Assembly: GCA_023014335.1 (NCBI GenBank) | Contig: JAECYW010000014.1 | Span: forward strand, 496,001 to 560,000 | From: Galerina marginata | Taxonomy: Eukaryota > Basidiomycota > Agaricomycetes > Agaricales > Galerinaceae | Length of the DNA: 64,000 bases | Direction of reading: 5' to 3' | Position numbers and translations under genes: made by a program | Notes under the pieces: generated by a model | Databases searched by the model: none | The model's input: only the letters and a program-made list of their open reading frames with translations | What the model was told of the DNA's origin: nothing | In this document: one piece after another, positions 1-10,907 of the stretch | Numbering within the stretch: the first letter of the stretch is position 1 | Layout: each line of letters begins with the position of its first letter

Positions 1-2040
1 TCAAATGAATTCAAAATCTACCTTCAAAAAGTATGATGAAGATACTCAAAAAAAAATAGAATCAGAATTGGCTGAGCACGCAGAGGGATCGTATGTTCAC
101 TACTACCATTGCCAGTGATTCAAGTGGCTAATACTATTCCAAGGTTTCGCTGGGTTGCATTGCAGCTTGCTGAGTTGGGGAAGTGTGCAAGCATAACTGA
201 AATAACCACTCAACTCACAGAGCTGCCAAAGGGTCTGGATGAAAGCTATAACCGAATCTTGAGGACAATTGACGAGAAACACCATGCCCACACCAGGACA
301 TTCCTGCAGTGGTTGGCATTTTCCAAGCGTCCGATGAAAATTTCTGAAATTGCTGAGACAATCACAGTGGACTTCACCTCAGATGGTCCAGTTTTTATTT
401 CTGGAAATAGGTATCCTGATCCAAGGGATGTCCTTACACGGTGTTCGAGTCTTGTGAGTGAATCAGGAGGTAAGCACTGTCAGCATAATCCTGCTTTTCA
501 GCCTTTTCTGACACTGAAGGCAGGTACTGTCAGGCTCTCTCACTTCTCTGTCAAGGAGTATCTCCTTTCTACACGTGTTGAAGAAATTTTCAGACTCAGC
601 AAGAAACCTGCTCATTCAAGGATCTCAGAAATCTCACTTGCCTACCTTCTACAGTTCGACTCATTTGAGCCCTTAACAGAGGCTATGTTTGATGACTCGC
701 CACTTGCACAGTATGCAGCTGAGCATTGGATCAATCATGCAAAATCAGGGGGGTTGGAGTCTGACCTTGTAAAGTTGATCTTGCAATTTTTCACATCTGA
801 GACTGCTCCTCTCACAAATTGGGTCCGGATGTGCAATATTGAAAATGATTGGTGGAGACGTTGTCCAGACCTTTCAATGCTCAGGGACAAAGTTGGTTCT
901 CCACTTTATTACGCCTCACTAGCTGGAATGCAAGAAGTGTCATATGCCCTACTACAGAGAGGGGAAGCTGCAAATTCAAAGGGAGAAAAATATGGGAATG
1001 CCCTCCAGGCAGCTTCATATGTAGGTAATGAAGGAATTGTGAATCTGCTGCTTGAGAAGGGGGCAAATGTGAACACACAAGGAGGATTGTATGGGAATGC
1101 ACTCCAGGCAGCATCATTTAGAGGTCATGAAGGGATTGTGAATCTGCTGCATGAGAAGGGGGCAAATGTGAATGCACAAGGAGGATTGTATGAGAATGCA
1201 CTCCAGGCAGCATTATATCTAGGATACAAAGGGATTGTGAATCTGCTGCTTGAGAAGGGGGCAAATGTGAATGCACAAGGAGGACATTATGGGAATGTGC
1301 TCCAGGCAGCATCATATGGAGGACACAAAGGGATTGTGAATCTGCTGCTTGAGAAGGGGGCAAATGTGAACGCACAAGGAGGATATTATGGGAATGCCCT
1401 CCAGGCAGCATCATATGGAGGACACAAAGGGATTGTGAATCTGCTGCTTGAGAAGGGGGCAAATGTGAACACACAAGGAGGATATTATGGGAATGCCCTC
1501 CAGGCAGCATCATATGGAGGACACAAAGGGATTGTGAATCTGCTGCTTGAGAAAGGCACAGATGTGAATGCACGAGGAAACTACCATGGGAACGCCCTCC
1601 AGGTAGCGTTGTATAGAGGACATGAAGGGATCGTGAATCTGCTGCTTGAGAAAGGCGCAGATGTGAATGCACAAGGAGGAAACTACTATGGGAACGCCCT
1701 CCAAGCAGCGTCGTATAGAGGACACGAAGGGGTCGTGAATCTGCTGCTTGAGAAAGGCGCAGACGTGAATGCACAAGGAGGAAACTACTATGGGAATGCC
1801 CTCCAGGCAGCATCATATGAAGGACACAAAGGGATCGTGAGTCTGCTGCTTGAGAAAGGCGCAGACGTGAATGCACAAGGAGGAAACCACTATGGGAACG
1901 CCCTCCATGCAGCATCGTATGAAGGACACGAAGGGATCGTGAATCTGCTGCTTGAGAAGGGGGCAAATGTGAATGAATTGGCAATATCAGAGGTGTCAAA
2001 TCCTACTATTGTGAAGCTGCTTATGGAGGCAAAACAGTGA
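1..2040 (+). CDS. NACHT-ankyrin NOD-like receptor, 3' part only (cut by window edge)
   Basis: This is the C-terminal part of a STAND/NLR receptor. The NACHT P-loop lies before the window. The frame is open from base 2 and reads the post-NACHT helical region, which closely matches the complete NLR at 13,740-18,676. Two introns fit: 91-143 (53 nt, restoring the EGSFRWVALQLAELGKC stretch) and 480-533 (54 nt, joining to a TVRLSH.SVKEYL stretch). The second intron keeps the frame open, so an unspliced reading is possible. From 994 there are ankyrin repeats of 33 residues of the GNALQAAS..GH..IVNLLLEKGANVN type, 11 counting the degenerate first one. The stop is at 2038-2040 after a KLLMEAKQ tail. 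Known fungal NLRs of this architecture act in non-self recognition and incompatibility; that role is inferred here. The gene looks intact in the part visible. Confidence 0.9.
994..1968 (+). repeat. Ankyrin-coding tandem array, 99-102 bp units
   Basis: About ten head-to-tail units of 99 or 102 bp encode 33- or 34-residue ankyrin repeats. Units starting near 1290, 1389 and 1488 are almost identical over 99 bp. Differences are concentrated in a few codons after the conserved QAAS and in the last residues of each unit. Such DNA-level identity indicates recent unit duplication or gene conversion. Confidence 0.95.
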
Positions 2041-2365
2041 GTCAACTTAGAGGTGCAATTACTACTTATTGGTTCATCATGCTCATCCCATTGCCTTTTC
2101 TCAGGTCCCAGGAATCCTCATCTGCCGTTATGACAGCTAGCAGTACCTAGGGCCGATCTGGAACATCAATGAACTTCAACCAATTCCAATCCAATTCATT
2201 AGTAGTGATTACTCACTGAGCACTCCTTTTTCACCGTCTTTCTAGTCCCATATGACTCCTTTGTCGATTACCGTAGAACTGATTGCATAACACAGAACTT
2301 TGACCCAGAGCTTCGCAATACGATTGACAGTAGCACTATGTACTTATGAGCGTCAGCTTTGGACA
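2041..2365 (+). repeat. 3' flank shared with the second NLR (copy 1)
   Basis: The sequence after the stop matches 18,677-18,990 with scattered changes. Shared blocks include CTCATCCCATT, GGAATCCTC.TCTGCCGTTAT and TTTTTCACCGTCTTTCTAGTC. The NLR duplication therefore included roughly 300 bp of 3' UTR or downstream DNA. Confidence 0.85.
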
Positions 2366-2369
2366 AGTT

Positions 2370-2830
2370 TAGCATCGAGTTTGCGCACTTCTATTTCCGT
2401 CCTGATCAGCGCTCTTTCGTTAGCTGTTTCAGCCACCGCCCTACTCCTTTTATCCCTCCAGCCACATCGACCTTCCGGCCGTCTTCTCACCAGGTTATCT
2501 AGCATGGCCGAAGCAACACCCAACACCGTTCCGAGTGCCCCTTTCCTCTAGTGAGGGATGCGGAAATTTGGTGGCTACGAAGAATATTCGGTGAGGGGGA
2601 ATACACCAAGCCTGCAGGTACGAAAACGACCCCGCTGTGCAGCTGAGCCACACCTCACCACATACCAGCACTGGTCAGCTCGTCGCCAACCCATGACACC
2701 CCGCATTTCAGTAACGACTGGCGAATCAACCGACCATTTGCCGCATTGCGAGGTCCGTTGGGCCAGGTATCGCGCAGGTTGTGGAGGGTACCGTTTCATT
2801 TCAAGTTCTGTTGTCGTTGTTACTCAATCT
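2370..2830. repeat. Dispersed degenerate repeat, copy 1
   Basis: This stretch resembles 61,740-62,060 (shared blocks such as CCGAGTGCCCCT.CCCTC, GGGATG.GG and GGGGA.AATACACCA). Part of it also resembles 19,800-19,925 (CTTCTATTTCC.TCCT, CCCTCCAGCCACATC). No intact reading frame is recognised. It is probably an old dispersed element or a gene-family remnant. Confidence 0.55.
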
Positions 2831-4250
2831 CAAGTTCCCAGCACGTCTGCTTCCACCGTCGCGCCTCGACTGGCCACATGGCCTCCACCTCCGATGCAGC
2901 TAACGCTGTGCCGCCGCCGCCTCCTCCAACGTGATCTCTCCTGCCCGAGAGCCCGCCACAACCCCGAAAAAGAACAGCCACAACACCACAAGCCAAACAA
3001 AAGACTCCCCCGAGAGGAGGCAGTCATGGCCACTGTCCTGCAGCCCTCCCCGCGTTCTTTGTGAGTCCGCCCAACCAAGATCCCTAAACCCACTCCGTAG
3101 GTCTAGCCGATCTTCTGAAGACGACTTCGACAGGGTATACTCGCGGTCGCCGTCCATCCATCGGTGTAGGCTCTTGTATCACGAAGATGGCGAGGAAAGA
3201 GGTGTTGAGCGGAGGCGACAACCTCGGAGGGGAATTGGAGCGACACAGGCTGCTTCTACGACAGTGCAGACAGGCCCTATGGTATGTTCGGCGCCTGGAA
3301 TCCATCCCAACGATGCTCTAATTGTTGACTTCCCGTTTCTGTTCACGATGCAGCTATGGGCCATGGGTATCTTATTATATCAGTTCTGAAAAGAGGGCCG
3401 AGAGGCATAAATGTATCATTCGAAAAGGAAAAGTTGATGCAAACATACCTGCCATGTTCTTTGCTTGAAGGTTTAGAACGTAGCTAGAACGTCAGAATTA
3501 TCACCTCCAAGTCGATATCCAAAAGGTCCTTTATAGCTATCTGGCGAGAGAGACAACGCCACCATTGACAACGCAAGAAACTCAGGGATTCAGTTTGCCG
3601 GGCACTGGGGTAGATAGGTATAAGGGTTCATTAACGATATGAAGGAGACTTCCGGATCAAATCACAAACTAACCATCGGAGAATAGAACAGACGGTGCCC
3701 ACATGCAGTGCAATCCAGACCTAGGTTTCTTCTCTTCCAAAGCGCAGTGGACAAATGTCGATAATAAGGCGTACGCGGGGCGAGCTTCGTAATGAGTTCC
3801 GACTTTATGTTCCCAGCAGGATCAGAAAAAAGGTCGAAGGTGGGAAAAAAATTCCTAACTGAAACTGGCAGTTACAGTTTTCGAAAGGCGGGAGGGCCGG
3901 CGTCTTGAGTGGGTCGAAGTCAATTTGGGTGACCTAAAACCGAAATTAAAAACAGAAGACTGAGGAGAAAACAAAGAAATGCACGCACCCTTTAGCACAG
4001 TACCCACTCGCCAGAGCAAACACAAAAAGCACAAAGAATTCACCACATCCACATTCCGCATCCCACTGCGAGCTGTCGCTTACTCCACATCAAAACCGCA
4101 TCCCAAACAACTTGAACTTGAAAGGGGCATTCTCGTAATTGTACAAGTCATTTTGCGATATGAGTATGTAGGCGATAGGTTCCTTGACTACCTGCCACTT
4201 AGGTGCTGTTGGGTCATCGATAACGATGCGGTGGCGACATCATTGTTTTC
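2831..4250. other. Gene-poor stretch with a possible decayed coding segment
   Basis: At 2,880-3,300 a plus-strand reading of the type MASTSDAANAV followed by a Pro-rich stretch and a basic Arg/Lys/Thr/Pro segment looks like a disordered N-terminus, but stops interrupt it. I do not recognise a family. From 3,400 to 4,250 I see no gene. Confidence 0.3.
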
Positions 4251-5860
4251 ATTTTCGTTCTTGCTCTCGCGTTGTGCTCGGAACCTGAAACCTGAGGCCT
4301 GAAAACTGAAACTTGCCGAAGCTCGAATGCCACTCGTCGTTCGCGGTGGACATGGCGACCCTCAGCTGGAGCCACGAGCCTTGGTGTTGCTTGACCTTAA
4401 ACATGACATCAGTACCTGGTTCAGACTCTATATTGCAGACTCCAGAGTGAGGCGCAAGGTGCTGTTCGAGTTCGTCTTGATTGGCAGAACTGATGATTTC
4501 AACCCGAGCGAAAAGTATAGGTATTATCCATGTCGAATTCGAGATTGAACGCGAAGGGGTCTTCGAGCGAGGGTTGAGAGAGGGTTTAAGGCTTGAAAAG
4601 GGACCATGAGCCAGTTTTCTGGCCGTTCGCCAACATGTCACAAACGCAAACTCTCAACCAAGTCTCCGTGGCCGTCTGAAGTCAGAACAGGATTCGAATT
4701 CTTCCTGGTTGTCTACTGATCAAGTCACAGCCCAGCTCGCCGTCAATTTCAGTTTCACTCTACGAAGAACCTTCAGCCAACACATCAGCCAGTCCTCGAA
4801 AAGGCCACATACCTTCGACTCTCCATCTTCCATCCTATTGATCCACGCAGTCGCCGACACGTCATGAGCACGAACCCGAATACGAGCAAGTTTTCGTTTC
4901 GGTGGGCGTCAGAGCGGACTCGGCGTTCTTCCACATCTCGACCCCAGCTCAGTTCAGTTCTAGGCAAAAGAACGATCAGCCAACATTGATCGATCTTTAA
5001 GGTGCCCCACATACCTTCAGTTTGCACCTTCCCTTCCCTCCTTACTTCCACAATGCGGTCCTCTTGCCGTCCTTCGAGTTTATTATGGTAACCTCGACTT
5101 GCACTTATTCTAGGAGAAAAGAAGAAAGTTTAGCCGAAATGTCGATTAGCCTTCAACATGCGCTGCGCACCTTTAGTCTGTGCCTTCCGGACATTTCGTC
5201 CTCTCAGCCACCAGCACGTCATGACACCAACATCTATCCGAGTCCGAGTTTCCATGGCTGCCAAAGCTAAACGAGTGTTCTTGCTGACTTTTCGCTTGGC
5301 CCACGAGTAGTCCTACAATTAATGGTGAGTAACACTCTTTGCCTTATGTATGTTGAAAGACATACAGCTACAAAACCACAGATGTTTGAACTCGCCGCAC
5401 TTGAAGGTGATGATCGAGCCATAAACGGCGCCTCTTGAGCAACGAAGACGGAAAGAAAGTCCAAGAAGCGTTGAAGGCTCGATTCGATGTGTGCGGGTGT
5501 TAGGGCCGGGGTGCAGAGTTCGGGCTCAGAATCGAGAGCACCAGCGGCATAAAAGAAGAATGACAAGGAAATGAAGAACCAAGTCACGACATAAAACCGG
5601 CATCTTCAATTGAGTGAGCAGCGGTGCAGCGATTCCTTCCTTCCTCGACGCTGGAATTAACACCCGCAGGAACGCAATGCTTCGCTAGAGGTGGCTCTTG
5701 GTCGTTGCGCAGTGTAAGACTTTGTGGACATGAATGCTGAAGTTGGGCATCCCTGAAAGTCGAATGGCTCGTGCCAGGCGGACGGCAAGAATTCAGGTGG
5801 TGTAGCAGCGGGATGTACATGTCGAGGAGCGGTTTATGTTGGGTGCGAAGTTGGTTTTCG
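4251..5860. other. Gene-poor stretch with a weak tandem duplication
   Basis: No recognisable gene. Segments near 4,770-4,840 and 4,970-5,040 are related: both contain ATCAGCCA, then CACATACCTTC, then a CTTCC run. This suggests an old tandem duplication of about 200 bp. Minus-strand frames at 5,267-5,970 are open but resemble no family and probably belong to the degenerate repeat that follows. Confidence 0.35.
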
Positions 5861-7080
5861 AACTTCATCCTTTTGGTCGACTTTGATTGATCGTGGCAGT
5901 CAGCCCTCAGACCACCTTCCTTCCTTCCTGTCCTCCTTTCTTGACCTCCATCTCCCCAGTCCATATACACAGTCGCAACTCGAGGCGGTCTTTAAGTTGG
6001 TAGTCGTCCAGGAACAGACACGAGCTCGGGCGGTCATTGGGCTTGCACCCGAGAATAGCATTCGCCGACCGGATCTAGAGACAAAATCACGGCTCGGAAC
6101 CAAGCAAAAGGGCTTCGGAAAGTTGGTCGAGTAGTGTCGAAGAATGTGGAGGGCATAAGGGGCAGAGAGGATCGACTTGAGTTCGGTCGAGTTTGGTGGA
6201 GTTAGTTTGTTGATGGCTCAATTTCCGCCAATCAATTTTGGCGTTGTGGGTGGCCACGGCTTTCTTGTCATGTGGGTTCTATATTCACTATGAAAGTCGA
6301 ATAAGCTCGTGTCAAGTGAAGGCGATAGTTCAGCTGGGAAGAAGAGGAAAGGGAATGCGGAGAAGTATGTGGTCAAATTTCATCCACTTGGTCGATCGTA
6401 GAAGGGACATTCTCAGGCTGCCTTCCGTGCTGCTTTCTTCTCCTGACCTCTATCTCCCCAATCCACGAACACGGTCGCCATCGCAACTTGGTGGTGATCC
6501 CGTTGTTCAGGACCGTGCGCAATCCCAGAGCTGGAATCAGCGAAGGTTCATTGGAACCTGGACTCCGACATGGCATTAACGACCGGGCCTTGAGATGGAT
6601 GCGCCGCTGGAAAGTATCGAGGCGCGGGGAGGATATAAGGGGGAGAGACAGAGAATTGAATTGAGTTCGGCGGAGCTTGTTCGTCGGTGACCCGATGTCC
6701 TCAATTAATTTCAAAACTCGATTTTGCGGTTAACTATGTCTTTCCCGTCGTTGGGTCGTTTCGCATCCATAGTGAGCCCGCCTGTGTGCAGAGGAGGAGA
6801 AGGAGGAATGGCATCCGACAATGTTGAGAGTCTCGTGTATTGGCGAAGTTTCCCTGCTGACGACAACTAGGGTCAATGGAATGACCCCGGCGATCATGAG
6901 GAAGGGAAAAAATATTGAGGGTGTTTGAGGAGATTATTACTGGATTCTTGGTGAACCACATCGACGTCCTCATACTCCGACGCGCAAGACAACGCGAATA
7001 TAGAGACAAGGCGACTGGAGCTGGATGACCCCGTAGCTTCGCCTACGCAGATCTCGCTTTTGAGCTTGAGTTTTCAACTA
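5860..7080 (-). repeat. Dispersed repeat R1: one full copy and an adjoining partial copy
   Basis: Read on the minus strand, 7,075-6,370 aligns with plus-strand 57,885-58,430. Conserved blocks are GCGAGATCTG.GTAGGCGAAGC, ACGTCGATGTGG, GACTCTCAACAT, GACGACGGGAAA-like runs, a CCTTATATC box and GAGAAGAAAGCAGCAC. The 6.4-7.1 kb copy has about 110 bp extra. A second, more diverged tandem copy lies at 5,860-6,240. The unit carries a TATA-like CTTATAT preceded by a CT-rich run, as in fungal promoters. Confidence 0.7.
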
Positions 7081-8130
7081 GGCTCTTTAGCCGCACATTG
7101 GATAGTTTTCAACAGTCAAAGTCGAACAAGCCACGAGGAGAAGGGCCACCAGCAATTCGTCTTGAAGATACACCTGCATGATCCGGTTTATATGGGAGTG
7201 ATAGGCCTCCAAATGGATATTGTATAAATGTTCTTTGTCTGCGAGTTGCTGGAACTTTGTTTAGCGAATACCCAACTAAGCAAAGAAAGCTCATACCGAT
7301 CTCAATATTCCGTTCAGAATTACCGGAACCTTGTGTTTGATATCCTTACGCCACATTGATGTCTGGGCCTGCTCTATGGAATTATGCAGGTCGATGCATG
7401 GGATTGCCTTTTTCAACCAAAATTCCAATACGAATATGAAATTTTCAATATCGCCTAAGCTCAGCAATTAGATTGGTGTATTAATAGGTAAGAGAGATAA
7501 TCTCTCACCGTCAGTCGTAGAGAAGTGAAGAATGGCCTGTTTTGCCAAGTCTCCGTATGCCATATCGGTATCGATGAAAAATGGACCAGAACGCAAGGAA
7601 TCAAAGCAGAAGTCCTGGAGGGAGGGGTGATAAATTCGCGATCGGAATGTTTGCTCGTCGGCCCCTTTTACTGCCAACAGAGGTTCTGTCCGAGCATTAC
7701 TCGTTCAACTCCACCTGGCTTCAATCCGAGGCAGCGATCCCAAAAGCTCGGAAGAGTGAGATCTAGAGGCTCGAGCGTTGAATGTTGTGGCCTAATATGC
7801 GCAGAGATAAACTTAGAAAGTGTTGTTGCAGACATTCGAATCTCCCACGCTTTACTTCCTGTCTTTCTTTGTAACCGCATATCTAGATGTTCTACCGACG
7901 ACGAGCAGCTCGACTGGAAATACTCGAAAAGGCTGTTCGTGTAAGGCGGCTTCATCTGTGCTCTTGTTTTCCCTCCTAACCCATTGGTCCCGCACGTACA
8001 GGTCCCACCACGGCTAACATGAAGCAGCAGCCTCCTCGCGCTGTTTGTGAACTAAAGTAACAACTCTTCCAGGTTGTCTTGCTTGGCCGACAACCCCCCC
8101 CCCCTACTTTACACGTCATCCCAGGCGGGT
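7081..8130. other. Gene-poor stretch, C11 homopolymer
   Basis: No recognisable gene. Several 60-140 codon open frames overlap on both strands without protein-like composition. A run of eleven C lies at 8,094-8,104, just before the decayed Yta7-type gene. Confidence 0.4.
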
Positions 8131-8139
8131 TATGCGACG

Positions 8140-10160
8140 GAGATGGCCCTGTATGTCCCTAACGTTTAATCGCTGTATTTTTTCCCTTATGTTTTGTTCT
8201 AATTCTTAGGACTCTGACTATCCAACGAGAACACCATGCAAACGTTTGGCAGGATTGCGCCTCTTCGGGCTGAAGCTGTTGTTAGTGGTACTTATCAACG
8301 AATAAATTCTCAAGAACGGCAGCCACGCCGACGACGACCAAACTCCAGTTTAAACTACAGGAACCGCTCTAGAGGCGGTGACGACCACCCTTTCATGCTC
8401 GACAAGCCCGGCGCTGCAAATTTGGCCTACCCAAATTCTTTTCCAAAGCGTGAGCCACCTTACGCCGCTCAAGCCATACCGCCCGCTCAAGCCGCATGCA
8501 CCTTCGCCACTCTTCTCGTCGCAAAATCAAGCGGGACATCAGGCTCCGAGTACCGCGCTATGGTGGCATGTTCCCTGAAGATCTGCTGCCGGTGGCACAT
8601 AATTGAATCTTAGTAAAATTGGTGATGCAGGTAAGACTTGTTTCTCTCAATTATTCGGTATCGAAGTTGACTCAATATCTCCAATACAGCTCTAGCCGAT
8701 GCCGATCGTCTTGGCGTCAACCAAAATGCTAACTTTGACGCGTCAAAGTTGGAGGCTTGGATGGTCAATCATGCATCGAAGGAGATCTCCCTTTATTATA
8801 CCCAATGTCTTCCAGATGTTCAATGTTACCCCTCAACGTGGAGTTTTCCATGGACACAAGAAACGAGAAAGACTTCTCGCTCGAGCCCTCGCTGCGAGTT
8901 GCAGAACTGGAGGCAGAACTGTGTGGTTAATTATCCTCTAAGCCGACTCGACGAGCTGACCGTCTTCTTCATCCAGCCTTCTCCATGCGTATGCGTAACG
9001 GTGCCGACTGTCTCCCCAAATGGGTCGGAGAAGCCGAGCGTCAGCTGAGACTTCTCTTCGAGGAGGCACGAAAACTCCCAGCCTTCCATCATCTTTTTTG
9101 ATGAGATTGATGTGTGTAGCAGTATAGCGCCAGTGCGATCGTCGAAATAAGATCAAATACATGCTTTGATTGTTAGCACTCTCCGAGCTCTTATGGATGG
9201 CATGGATGGGCGCGGACAAGTCGTTGTCACTGGCGCTACTACTCTAATCAACCCGACGCCGTGGTTTGATCCTTCAATAGGCCAGAAATGTTTGGCCAGG
9301 AATTTTACTTCGGCCTACTTACTTGGGCTGGAAGCCAGAGAGAAGATTCTAAGCAAATGACAAAGAAGTCGGAGTGTTGAGGCCGAAACGAAGGCGAGCA
9401 TAAGCATGACGAAAAGGGATGTGAGGTCAAGGAGAGGATTAACGGGTTGGCGAAGTTGACGCAATGGTATGGAGGTGCTGATTTAAAGGTACGATTTCAG
9501 GTTGATTTTTTCGAAGCTAAAACTAATCTGTATGTTTCATTCAAGGCTCATTGTACAGAGCTGGCTTTGAATGCGATTCAGAGGCGACGTCGTCAGGTTT
9601 ACAAGAGCAACGACCGATTGCTCTTAAAGTCTGAAACGATCGGAGTTGATCTGCGTGATTCCATGATTTCAGATTTCCACCAAGAGTAAGTTTTTCCATT
9701 CCTAGCATCGATCATGCTGACACGTCACATCTCCAACAGAACTGGTTCCTTCCTCTGCTCGATCGACATCATGATCTTCAGTGGCTACACCACTTCCACT
9801 TCCGGTGCAGGTTGTGCCGCTGTCTGTTGGAAAGTACGCTGGAGAAGGTCAAGGAAGTTGTACAGCTTGTTGTGCATGTTGAGAAGATGCTTGGTGCGCT
9901 TGAGGAGGCTGAGGATGAGGATGATGAGGGTGGAGAGGAGGGTGCGCTGGAGAAAGGTATGTATTCCACTTCTTTCTTATAAGTTTTACTGATCTCTTCT
10001 ATTTTTGCTGGCCATGCAAACTCTTCGCGTCTATCGCCCACGAGTTAACATTCATGGACCTATTGGTATGGGCCAAGGAAATATTGGCGCTGCTGCTCTG
10101 TATAATCTGGAGGGTTATCATGTCCAAAGTCTCGAACTCGGGTTTTCTCTCTCATTTCAT
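8140..10160 (+). pseudogene. Decayed 5' half of a Yta7/ATAD2-type AAA+ ATPase gene
   Basis: Family knowledge: Yta7/ATAD2 proteins are chromatin-bound double-AAA+ bromodomain ATPases. Fragments in consistent order are scattered over all three plus frames: an acidic DSDYPTRTP segment after an apparent intron end near 8,210; LADADRLGVNQN (about 8,690); FNVTPQRGVFHG (8,820); LLARALAASCRT; WVGEAERQLRLLFEEAR (9,025); SIIFFDEID (9,088), the Walker B; STLRALMDGMDGRGQVVV (9,175); LEAREKILS (9,330); YGGADLK (9,468); ALNAIQRRR; LLLKSETIGVDLRDSMIS; and the start of AAA2, TLRVYRPRV.IHGPIGMGQG (10,020). The first Walker A is destroyed: HGPPGTGKT is expected and HGHKKRER is read. Stops and frameshifts occur throughout. 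The continuation lies at 19.9-21.3 kb. Confidence 0.85.
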
Positions 10161-10455
10161 AGGGATCTTTTAATAACATCTCGACGCAGAAACCAAACTC
10201 GGGCATGGAAGGAGAAGGGTAGACTACGTTGAGGAGGTGCCTAAGGACGTTGTAACACGAAATTCAGCGTTTCGAGTTGATTTTGTGCGATGCAAGGGCA
10301 GAGTGAGGTATTCGCGATATCGTAGTATGCTCGAAGCAGAAGACTTTACTATATAGCAGAAAGGTGTCGGCTGAAGTAAAATAATATGAAAAATAACTTA
10401 CTCGTTGGCGCTGCACGAGAACGAGATCGTCAAGGGGAAGTAAAACCTTGCCCTA
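10145..10455 (+). repeat. Direct repeat z, left copy
   Basis: It aligns with 19,303-19,760. Shared blocks are GGTTTTCTCTCTCATT.CATAG, AACACGAAATTCAGCGT, AAGGGCAGAGTG, GTATGCTCGAAG.AGAAGACT and AAACCTTGCCC. It follows the AAA2 start of the Yta7-type pseudogene directly. The right copy precedes a second copy of the same AAA2 start. No coding function is recognised. Confidence 0.75.
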
Positions 10456-10907
10456 TTAGGGCGGCAGCTGGGGAAGGAGACAAGTTGAGACTATGAGTTG
10501 CCATTGGTTCAGTGGTTGTAGCACAATCAGGGGCCAGACGCCCGACTACTGTCCTCCCTCTGACACTCTGTAAGCCTTGAAGAGGCCATCTTGGAAATTT
10601 TGTTTACTGCACCATAGGCATTTATATACACTTATGTTAGCCTCATCACTGGGTATCACTTGCCTCTAGGAGACCATGACTTGCGTCTAAAATAAAATTA
10701 CATCCAAAGGTGAATAACTACAGACTCGGAAGAACAAGAACAATTGTACAAGAACGTGAATTCGAATGTCTTTTTCTTTTTGCTTTGTCAATGTCCATAT
10801 TGTCCGAAAAAAAAAACGGGAAAGGGCTACTCAGTCCGTATACTTACGTTCCAGCCGGCACGTAGCTAGTGTCCAACTAGCAGTAGATAGCAATTGGAAT
10901 TGTATTA
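10456..10907. other. Intergenic
   Basis: AT-rich spacer downstream of the secreted-protein gene. It has no open frame with protein-like content. It probably contains the 3' UTR and polyadenylation signals of the minus-strand gene. Confidence 0.5.

Noticed and set aside
994..1968. CRISPR-like array of regular repeats
   Set aside because: The 99-bp periodicity has no unique spacers and encodes in-frame ankyrin repeats; the organism is a eukaryote.
1118..1999. Long minus-strand open frames opposite the ankyrin arrays (also around 17,187-18,359)
   Set aside because: They are antisense shadows created by the 99-bp period, which keeps all three antisense frames open. No start context or family features.
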